A DNA stretch of 6,999 bases from Castellaniella sp. UBA6218 (GTDB lineage Bacteria; Pseudomonadota; Gammaproteobacteria; Burkholderiales; Burkholderiaceae_B): contig DISE01000070.1 of the NCBI GenBank assembly GCA_002421865.1, forward strand, positions 27,683 through 34,681. Reading direction: 5' to 3'. Made by a program: the position numbers and the translations under genes. The notes under the pieces were generated by a model that worked only from the letters and a program-made list of their open reading frames with translations, was not told the origin of the DNA and did no database searches. Below are positions 1 through 5,970 of the stretch, piece after piece. Numbering within the stretch: position 1 is the first letter of the stretch; the number at the start of each line of letters is the position of its first letter.

Positions 1-608
1 TCGCGGATCAGGGCGGCGCCGGTGAGGATCAACGACACCATGGTGATGTGGTTGATGATTTCCATCAGACCGCCGAACCAGGACTTTTCCAGGCCGGGAT
101 TGAAGCGCGCCCGCAGGACCAGGTCGACGGGTGGATTGAGGGCCTGGCCGCGTCCGCGCATGAAGTCCGTGATCTCGCCCTGGATGATCTGCTGGATGCT
201 GCCGTTACCCGTGAAGGCCTGGCTCATGCGGGTGGCGTCGACGTTGATCTGGATTTCCGCGCCGCGGCCCGCCAGCGCGTCGCGCTGAAACCCGGGCGGG
301 ATGTTCAGCACGAAGGAATACCGGCCGATGTCCATGCCCGGATCGACCTGCTCATGGCCGATCATGGCGGGCGGCATGAACTGCGGGGGATAGAAGGCAT
401 CGGCGATCTGCCGGGACAGGGGGGAATGATCCTCGTCCACGATGGCGATCGGGACATGGTGCAGGGTCTCCGGGATGGCTGTGGCGGCGGTGTAGACCGA
501 GACCGTGAAGGAAAAGGCGATCAGCACCAGCATGACGGGGTCGCGCCACAGGCTCCAGAGTTCCTTCACGCCCAGCCACCAGATGGTTCCGAGGAATCGG
601 TGCTTCAT
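1..608 (-). CDS. yhhJ: ABC-2 type exporter permease, YhhJ-like (partial, N-terminal 202 codons)
   Basis: This is the inner-membrane permease subunit expected to work with the RbbA-like ATPase/permease encoded just before it. I translated it directly: it starts with ATG at 608-606 (MKHRFLGTIWWLGVKEL) and stays open for 202 codons to the left edge, where it is cut; the family is about 375 residues long. A first membrane helix lies at about residues 23-44. A large periplasmic domain follows, containing IPPGF (103-107) and VDATRMSQAFTGNG (123-136). A second helix begins near residue 180 (LMEIINHITMVSLILTGAAL). These motifs match my memory of E. coli YhhJ closely. The start codon lies one base after the rbbA stop codon (TGA-C-ATG), with AGGA 8 nt upstream of it, so translational coupling is likely. 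The C-terminal four or so helices are outside the window. Family assignment is strong; the substrate is unknown. Confidence 0.93.
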   Translation of the reverse strand, partial: MKHRFLGTIWWLGVKELWSLWRDPVMLVLIAFSFTVSVYTAATAIPETLHHVPIAIVDEDHSPLSRQIADAFYPPQFMPPAMIGHEQVDPGMDIGRYSFVLNIPPGFQRDALAGRGAEIQINVDATRMSQAFTGNGSIQQIIQGEITDFMRGRGQALNPPVDLVLRARFNPGLEKSWFGGLMEIINHITMVSLILTGAALIR

Positions 609-609
609 G

Positions 610-3390
610 TCAGCGGTCCTGTTTTCGAAGCAGCGCGATGGCGCCGCCCAGAATGACCGGGATCGACAGCGCCAGGGGCCAGATGGATGGCCAGAGGTCC
701 TGGAATCCCAGCGCCTTGTTGAAGACGCCGCGGCTGATGGTGAACATGTAGGCGGCCGGGTAGGTCAGGCCGACCAGCCGGCCCGGCCCCTCCAGGGAAC
801 TGACCGGATCGAGCAGTCCGGAAAACTGGACCGCCGGGATCAGGGTCGCGATCATGGTGAAGAACATGGCGGCGATCTGGCTGCGCGTAATGGCCGACGC
901 CAGCAGGCCCAGGCCGGTCGAGGCGACGCAGAAGACCACGGCCGCCAGCGCCAGCGTGGGCAGGCTGCCCTTGATGGGCACCCCGAACACCGTCACCGCC
1001 AGCAGGCACATGGCGATGAAGTTCACCAGGGCCAGCCCGATGTAGGGGATCTGCTTGCCCAGCAGGAATTCGGTGCGGGACACCGGCGTGACGTACAGGT
1101 TGATGATCGAGCCGATTTCCTTTTCCCGCACCACGGCCAGCGCCGTGAGCATGGCGGGCAGCATGATGAGCATCAGCGGGATCACCACCGGCACCATGGC
1201 CGGCAGGCTGCGCACGTCCGGGTTGTAGCGGAAGCGGGTTTCCAGGCCGACCGGCCGGGCGACCGGCGCGCCCGTGCGTTCGCGGGCCTGCTGCGTCAGC
1301 CATAGTTGGTGCATGCCCTGGACGTAACCCTTGATCGTCTCGGCGCGTTGCGGCATGGCGCCATCGATCCAGGCGCCGATCTCGGTGGTGCGCCCGTGCA
1401 GCAGGTCGGCGCCGAAGCCGGGCGGGATCTCGATGGCCAGCGACAGTTCGCCGCTGCGCATGCGGCGGTCCATGTCGGCTTCATCGAGGATCGGTGCGTG
1501 CTCGACGAAATAGCGTGAGCCGGAAAGGTTCAGCGCATAGTCGCGGCTGATCGTGGTGCCGTCCCGGTCCAGGACGGCGAAGCGCAGGTTTTCCACGTCC
1601 ATGCTGATGCCGAAACCGATGACGAACATCAGTACCAGGGAACCCAGCAGGGCCAGCGTGCTGCGCACCGGATCGCGGCGCAGCTCCATGGATTCGCGGC
1701 GCATGGTGCTCAGCAGCCGGGCCGGGCTGAAGGCCGGGATGCGGGGGGCGCGGGCGGCCGGCGTCGCCGTCGATGCCTGGCCGGCGGGGGCGGGTGGCAT
1801 GCCATCGCTTGCGGATGCCCCGGATCCCGTGATCCCTGACGGCGCCGCAGCCTTGCCGCCGGCCTCCAGAAGGTAGCCGATGAAGGCTTCTTCCAGTGTT
1901 TTTGCGCCACGTTTGCGCACCAGTTCGGCGGGCCGGTCGCTGTCGAGCACGCGCCCCGCGTGCATCATGGACATGCGGTCGCAGCGTTCGGCCTCGTTCA
2001 TGAAGTGGGTGGAAATGAAGATCGTTACCCGGTCGCGGCGCGACAGCGAGATCAGCAGGCGCCAGAAATCGTCGCGGGCGATGGGATCCACGCCGGACGT
2101 GGGCTCGTCCAGGATCAGCAGTTCCGGTTCGTGCACCATCGCCACCGCCAGCGACAGCCGCTGGCGGATGCCCAGCGGCAGGCTGTCGGGTAGTTTGTCC
2201 AGCGACTCGTCCAGGCCGAAACGCTCCACCATGGCCCGGACCCGGTCCGGGATGCGCTCGGACGGAACGTGGAACAGACGGGCGTGCAAGACCAGGTTCT
2301 GGCGGACCGTCAGCTCTCCGTACAACGAGAAAGACTGGGACATGTAGCCGACCCGTCGACGCACGTCCAGGTCGCCGGGATCGGTCTCCCGACCGAACAG
2401 CCGGGCGCGGCCCTCGCTGGCGGGCAGCAGGCCGGTCAGCATTTTCATGGTGGTGGTTTTGCCGCAGCCGTTCGAGCCCAGGAAGCCGAAAATCTCGCCG
2501 CGGCGGATGCTGAAACTGACGTGATCGACGGCGATGAAATCACCGAACCGCATGGTCAGGCCGTTGGCCTCAATGGCGATGTCGCCGTCCGTATCCGCGG
2601 GCAGCGGAGGGATTTCCACCGGCGCGTAGCCCTCGCGCCGGGAGGGAGGCAGCAGGTGGATGAAGGCCGATTCCAGCGTCTTCTGGCCAGTCGAGGCGAG
2701 CAATCCGGCGGGCGCGCCGGTGGCCAGGATGCGGCCCTCATCCATGGCGACCAGCCAGTCGAAGCGTCGCGCCTCGTCCATGTAGGCCGTGGCCACGACC
2801 ACCGTCATCCCGCGCCGCCCGGCGCGGATGCGGGCGATCAGCTCCCAGAACTGGGCGCGGGCGAGCGGATCGATGCCGGTGGTGGGTTCATCAAGGATCA
2901 GGAAATCAGGATCGTGGATCAGGGCGCAGCACAGACTGAGTTTCTGTCTCATGCCGCCCGAAAGCTTGCCGGCCGGGCGCGACAGGAACGGATGCAGGCC
3001 GGTGCTGCGGGTCAGGTCGTCGATGCGACGCCGCCGTTCGGCGGCGTCGTGGCCGAACAGCCGGGCGAAGAATTGCAGGTTTTCCTCCACCGACAGGGTG
3101 GGGTACAGGTTCTTGCCCAGGCCTTGCGGCATGTAGGCGATGCGCGGGCAGGCGCGGTCGCGGTGGGCTCGCTGCGCCATGTCGCCGCCCAGGGCCTCCA
3201 CCCGTCCCTGCTGGATGGTCCGGGCGCCCGCCAGGATCGACAGCAGCGTGGACTTGCCCACGCCGTCCGGGCCGATCAGACCCATCATCCGGCCGGCCGG
3301 AATCTCCAGATCGATTCCGTCCAGCGCGCGGGTCCGGCCGTAATGGTGGCTCAGTCCCTGGATCCGGGCCGCGAACGCAGTCGATGCCAT
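610..3390 (-). CDS. rbbA: RbbA-like fused ABC ATPase (two NBDs) / ABC-2 permease
   Basis: A 926-residue inner-membrane protein expected to power the exporter encoded around it. NBD1 has Walker A GPDGVGKST (40-48), Q-loop region YMPQGLGKNLYPTLS (86-100), signature LSGGM (143-147) and Walker B FLILDEPT (163-170). NBD2 has Walker A GSNGCGKT (305-312), Q352, a degenerate signature LPLGI (404-408), Walker B LLILDEP (424-430) and H-loop H462. NBD1 has Ala202 where the H-loop His should be. An Ala/Pro/Ser-rich linker (about 512-550) leads to an ABC-2 permease with one helix at 577-596, a periplasmic domain, then helices near 732-754, 782-803, 812-833, 840-860 and 902-921. Length and motifs match E. 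coli RbbA (about 911 aa). An ATG 54 nt further upstream (3444) is open, but it overlaps hlyD by 50 nt and adds only overlap-encoded residues, so I chose 3390, 4 nt after the hlyD stop. RbbA was named for ribosome association in E. coli; the context here argues for export. Confidence 0.93.
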   Translation of the reverse strand: MASTAFAARIQGLSHHYGRTRALDGIDLEIPAGRMMGLIGPDGVGKSTLLSILAGARTIQQGRVEALGGDMAQRAHRDRACPRIAYMPQGLGKNLYPTLSVEENLQFFARLFGHDAAERRRRIDDLTRSTGLHPFLSRPAGKLSGGMRQKLSLCCALIHDPDFLILDEPTTGIDPLARAQFWELIARIRAGRRGMTVVVATAYMDEARRFDWLVAMDEGRILATGAPAGLLASTGQKTLESAFIHLLPPSRREGYAPVEIPPLPADTDGDIAIEANGLTMRFGDFIAVDHVSFSIRRGEIFGFLGSNGCGKTTTMKMLTGLLPASEGRARLFGRETDPGDLDVRRRVGYMSQSFSLYGELTVRQNLVLHARLFHVPSERIPDRVRAMVERFGLDESLDKLPDSLPLGIRQRLSLAVAMVHEPELLILDEPTSGVDPIARDDFWRLLISLSRRDRVTIFISTHFMNEAERCDRMSMMHAGRVLDSDRPAELVRKRGAKTLEEAFIGYLLEAGGKAAAPSGITGSGASASDGMPPAPAGQASTATPAARAPRIPAFSPARLLSTMRRESMELRRDPVRSTLALLGSLVLMFVIGFGISMDVENLRFAVLDRDGTTISRDYALNLSGSRYFVEHAPILDEADMDRRMRSGELSLAIEIPPGFGADLLHGRTTEIGAWIDGAMPQRAETIKGYVQGMHQLWLTQQARERTGAPVARPVGLETRFRYNPDVRSLPAMVPVVIPLMLIMLPAMLTALAVVREKEIGSIINLYVTPVSRTEFLLGKQIPYIGLALVNFIAMCLLAVTVFGVPIKGSLPTLALAAVVFCVASTGLGLLASAITRSQIAAMFFTMIATLIPAVQFSGLLDPVSSLEGPGRLVGLTYPAAYMFTISRGVFNKALGFQDLWPSIWPLALSIPVILGGAIALLRKQDR
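617..620 (-). promoter_or_regulatory. Ribosome binding site of the yhhJ-like gene
   Basis: On the minus strand AGGA sits 8 nt before the ATG at 608, inside the last codons of the upstream rbbA-like gene. It is the clearest Shine-Dalgarno match among the intercistronic junctions here and supports the chosen start one base after the rbbA stop codon. Confidence 0.6.
1741..1857 (-). other. Low-complexity linker between NBD2 and permease domain of the RbbA-like protein
   Basis: Residues about 512-550 of the RbbA-like protein are mostly Ala, Pro, Gly, Ser and Thr, with stretches such as GSGASASDGMPPAPAGQAS. They join the end of NBD2 (LEEAFIGYLLEA) to the amphipathic start of the permease (FSPARLLSTMRRESMELRRD). 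The reading frame stays open, so this is an in-frame linker and not a break. It probably acts as a flexible tether and is the least conserved part of the protein. Confidence 0.6.
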
Positions 3391-3394
3391 GCGC

Positions 3395-4477
3395 TTACCC
3401 GGGCAGGCGAATGGCCAGTGATTCGGGCCAGGGACGCCCGGCATCGGTTCGCACCCAGGCCACGCCCGGCAAACCGGTCTTGACTCGCTCCAGGTGTTTC
3501 AGCAACAGATCGGGCGGAATGCGGGCCTTGACGCGGAACATCAGCTTCTGGCGCTCGCTGGCCGTTTCCACCGTTTTGGGGGTGAATTGCGCCTCGCTGG
3601 CCACGAAAGACACTTCGGCCGGAATCACGTACTCGGGCGCGGCGTCCAGGACGATGCGGACCTCGCTGCCCATCGCCAGACGCCCGGCGGCGGCTTCGGG
3701 CACGAAAAAGGTCATGGACACATCGGCGAGGTCCAGCATGTTCAGCACCCGGCCGCCGGCACCCAGAACTTCGCCGGGTTGAGCCACGCGCAGTTGGATG
3801 CGGCCGTCGCGAGGCGCCTTCAGGCTGGCGTCCTTCAGATCGGCCTCGATGCGGGTCGCCGTGGCGGCGGCCGCCGCCACGGCGGACTCCGCGCCCACCA
3901 GGTCGGCCTTGGCCGCGGCCACGCCCGCCTGGGCGGAGAGGATGCGGGCCTTGGCCGCCGCCAGACCGGCTTCCGCGCTGTGCAGCCTGGCCTGGTCGTC
4001 GTCCAGTTCCTGCTGGGACGCCGCTCCGCGCTGCGCGAGGGAACGCGAGCGGTTCAGACGTTGCCGGGCGGCGAACAGATCGCTTTCGCGCTGCTTGGCG
4101 ACGGCCTCTTGCGTGGCGACATCGCTTTCCCGGAGGGCGACCTGCGCCTGGGCGGCGGCGACGGCGTGTACCGCCTGGCGCTGGCGGGCGCCGGCTTCGT
4201 CGAGCTGAGCCTGCAGGGAATCCAGGTTCATGACCGCCAGGGTCTGGCCGGTCTTGACGAAGTCGCCTTCGTCGACCAGGATCTGGTCGACCCGCCCGGG
4301 CAGCTTGGTGGCGATGTCGATTTCCGTCGCTTCGATCCGGCCGTTGCCCTGGATGAAGCCGGGGCCCGGTCCCCGGTCCTGGGCGACGCGCCACAAACCA
4401 TAGGCGCCGGCCCCTACGACGAGGACGGCGGCGAGAGCCAGCGGGAGTCTTTTCTTGATGCGGTCGGTTGGGTTCAT
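3395..4477 (-). CDS. yhiI: HlyD-family periplasmic adaptor (membrane fusion protein), YhiI-like
   Basis: A 360-residue adaptor that would link the RbbA/YhhJ inner-membrane pump to the outer-membrane duct. It starts MNPTDRIKKR, then one N-terminal membrane anchor (about residues 11-29) and the NGRIEATEIDIATKLPGRV segment that opens the first half of the lipoyl/barrel-sandwich domain (about 45-85). A long Ala/Gln/Glu-rich coiled-coil hairpin follows (about 87-215), then the second lipoyl half (LKAPRDGRIQLRVAQPGEVL, 219-238) and a beta-barrel/C-terminal part with AQFTPKTVET (296-305) and KTGLPGVAWVR (333-343). The hairpin tip carries R143-x3-L147-x6-S154, the spacing known for TolC-docking adaptors. 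It closely matches my memory of E. coli YhiI (about 355 aa). The frame stays open far upstream through the antisense of the duct gene, but only this ATG gives an adaptor N-terminus. It lies 14 nt after the upstream stop codon, with no good Shine-Dalgarno, so coupling is likely. Confidence 0.93.
   Translation of the reverse strand: MNPTDRIKKRLPLALAAVLVVGAGAYGLWRVAQDRGPGPGFIQGNGRIEATEIDIATKLPGRVDQILVDEGDFVKTGQTLAVMNLDSLQAQLDEAGARQRQAVHAVAAAQAQVALRESDVATQEAVAKQRESDLFAARQRLNRSRSLAQRGAASQQELDDDQARLHSAEAGLAAAKARILSAQAGVAAAKADLVGAESAVAAAAATATRIEADLKDASLKAPRDGRIQLRVAQPGEVLGAGGRVLNMLDLADVSMTFFVPEAAAGRLAMGSEVRIVLDAAPEYVIPAEVSFVASEAQFTPKTVETASERQKLMFRVKARIPPDLLLKHLERVKTGLPGVAWVRTDAGRPWPESLAIRLPG
3857..3884. 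repeat. 28-bp perfect palindrome inside the adaptor gene
   Basis: The 14 bases at 3857-3870 are the exact reverse complement of 3871-3884, centred on GGCGG|CCGCC with no spacer. The segment lies in the coding sequence for the Ala-run of the coiled coil (residues 198-207, S-A-V-A5-T-A). The symmetry probably comes from consecutive GCC/GCG alanine codons. No T-tract follows on either strand, so it is not an obvious terminator. Confidence 0.7.
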
Positions 4478-4491
4478 GGTCGATTCGGCGT

Positions 4492-5952
4492 TCAGTGTGC
4501 GATCACGGCCTGTGGGGCGGGAGTTCGATGATCGGTCGGCGCCTGGCCGGCGCCGCCGCCCAGGGCGGCGAACAGCGCGATCTGGCTGGACAGCCATGCG
4601 GCGCGGACCTGCACCAGCTGCTGCTGGGCGGTCAGCAGGTCGCGCTGGGCATCGAGCACCTCCAGGTAGGGCGCGGCACCGCTGTCGTAACGCAGTTGCG
4701 CCAGCGTCGCGCGTTCGGCCTGGGTCCGGGCCATGCGGGACTGGATTTCCATCTGTTCGGCCAGCCACTGGCGTGAGGACAAAGCGTCCGACACTTCGCG
4801 GAACGCCGTCTGGATGTCCCTTTCGTAGGTGGCCACCGCCATGTCGCGGCGGACTTCGGCGACATCCAGGTTGGACTGGAGCCGGCCCGCCGTGAAGATC
4901 GGAATTTCGATGACGGGGGTGAACATCCATGCGCGGCTGCCGCTCTCGAACAGGCCATCCAGTTCGGTGCTGGCGGTGCCCAGGGACGAGGTCAGGGAGA
5001 TGCGCGGCAGGAACGCCGCCCGCGCGGCCCCGATCCGGGCGTGAGCCGCACGCAGCCTGTATTCGGCGGCCCGGATGTCCGGGCGGGCCAGCAGCACGTC
5101 GGCCGGCAGGCCGGGCCGCAAGGAGGCCAGCGGAGTGGCGTCCAGACTGACGGGGTCGGCGGACTGGAGCCCCGGATCGCCGCCCACCAGCAAGGCCAGT
5201 GCATGGCGTGCGGCGGCCCGTTGTTGCTCGATCTGGGCGCTGAGCGACTGGGCCTGGATCAGCAGGGTGCGGACCTGGGTGAGCTCCAGCGCCGAGGACG
5301 AGCCGATCTTCCGGCGCTGCTCGAAGATGTCCAGCGACTGCCTGCGATTGTCGACCGCTTCCCGGGCCAGGACGGCCCGTTGCTCCAGTTCGCGCAGCGC
5401 AAGCACGGCGTCGGCTACCTGGCGGATCAGTGCGGTCTGGACGCCCTGTCGGGCGGCATCGGTCGCCAGCCACTCGTCCAGGGCGGCGTCCTTCAGATTG
5501 CGGATCCGGCCCCAAAAGTCGATTTCCCAGTTCGTGAGGCCGACGGCGGCCTGGTACTTGGACTGCACCACGGTCTGGTCCGGCAGCGGCGCGGCAATGT
5601 CGCGGGCGCGGGCGCCCTGGCCCTGGGCGCCGATCGAGGGCGTCAGTTCCGAACGCTGGATGCGATAGGCGGCCTCGGCCTCGCGCACGCGCAGCACGGC
5701 CAGCCGCAGGTCGCGGTTGTGTTCCAGCGACAGGCCGATCAGCCGGCGCATTTCCGCGTCCTGGAAATAGTGGGACCAGTCCAGGTCGGCCAGCGCCCGG
5801 GCGGTTTCGGCGCCGGTGTCGGCCGGCCAGGCGTTGGCCACCGGCAGTGGCGGAGTCGCGTGTCGGGGGGCCAGGTCGACGCAGGCCGTCAGGGCCAGCA
5901 GCAAGCCGACGGCTCCCAGGGCGCGAGTGATCGGTTTCGGTCGGTTCGGCAT
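4492..5952 (-). CDS. NodT/OprM-family outer-membrane efflux lipoprotein
   Basis: A 486-residue TolC-like outer-membrane duct, expected to form the exit channel for the adaptor and ABC pump encoded downstream. The N-terminus is a lipoprotein signal peptide: MPNRPKPITR, a hydrophobic stretch, and lipobox LTAC with Cys24 as the lipidated residue. The +2 residue is Val, not Asp, consistent with outer-membrane sorting. The two repeated outer-membrane-factor domains follow. Family motifs seen are NWEIDFWGRIRNLKDAAL (141-158), GLPADVLLARPDIRAAEYRL (281-300), the ARIGAARAAFLPRISL segment (305-320), PIFTAGRL (351-358) and RYDSGAAPYLEVLDAQRDLL (421-440). Length is normal for the family. The ATG at 5952 lies 18 nt after the PHA synthase stop codon with only a weak GGA upstream. 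The C-terminal tail (about 466-486) is Gly/Pro/Ala-rich and not conserved. The subfamily is clear; no specific gene name can be given. Confidence 0.94.
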   Translation of the reverse strand: MPNRPKPITRALGAVGLLLALTACVDLAPRHATPPLPVANAWPADTGAETARALADLDWSHYFQDAEMRRLIGLSLEHNRDLRLAVLRVREAEAAYRIQRSELTPSIGAQGQGARARDIAAPLPDQTVVQSKYQAAVGLTNWEIDFWGRIRNLKDAALDEWLATDAARQGVQTALIRQVADAVLALRELEQRAVLAREAVDNRRQSLDIFEQRRKIGSSSALELTQVRTLLIQAQSLSAQIEQQRAAARHALALLVGGDPGLQSADPVSLDATPLASLRPGLPADVLLARPDIRAAEYRLRAAHARIGAARAAFLPRISLTSSLGTASTELDGLFESGSRAWMFTPVIEIPIFTAGRLQSNLDVAEVRRDMAVATYERDIQTAFREVSDALSSRQWLAEQMEIQSRMARTQAERATLAQLRYDSGAAPYLEVLDAQRDLLTAQQQLVQVRAAWLSSQIALFAALGGGAGQAPTDHRTPAPQAVIAH

Positions 5953-5970
5953 GTCGCGGGGTCCGGAGGG

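Noticed and set aside
48..1305. Plus-strand open frames opposite yhhJ and the 3' part of rbbA
   Set aside because: No motifs or family resemblance and low-complexity composition; the opposite strand carries well-matched ABC-2 permease sequence.
3026..3049. GC-rich inverted repeat with 11-bp perfect arms around two bases, resembling a terminator hairpin
   Set aside because: It lies inside NBD1 coding sequence (around AAERRR) and has no following T-tract on either strand. Codon usage explains it adequately.
3391..3444. Earlier ATG start (3444) for the RbbA-like protein
   Set aside because: It would overlap the adaptor gene by 50 nt and add 18 residues with no family resemblance; the ATG at 3390 directly precedes the conserved NBD1 start.
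2269..4531. Long plus-strand open frames opposite the rbbA-like and adaptor genes (up to about 400 codons)
   Set aside because: Their translations show no recognisable domain, are rich in Gly, Arg, His, Gln and Ala, and lie exactly antisense to genes with clear family motifs. They are a consequence of high GC in third codon positions.
5965..5970. GGAGGG in the gap between the PHA synthase and lipoprotein genes
   Set aside because: It is on the plus strand, whereas both genes are on the minus strand, so it cannot serve as a ribosome binding site for either.
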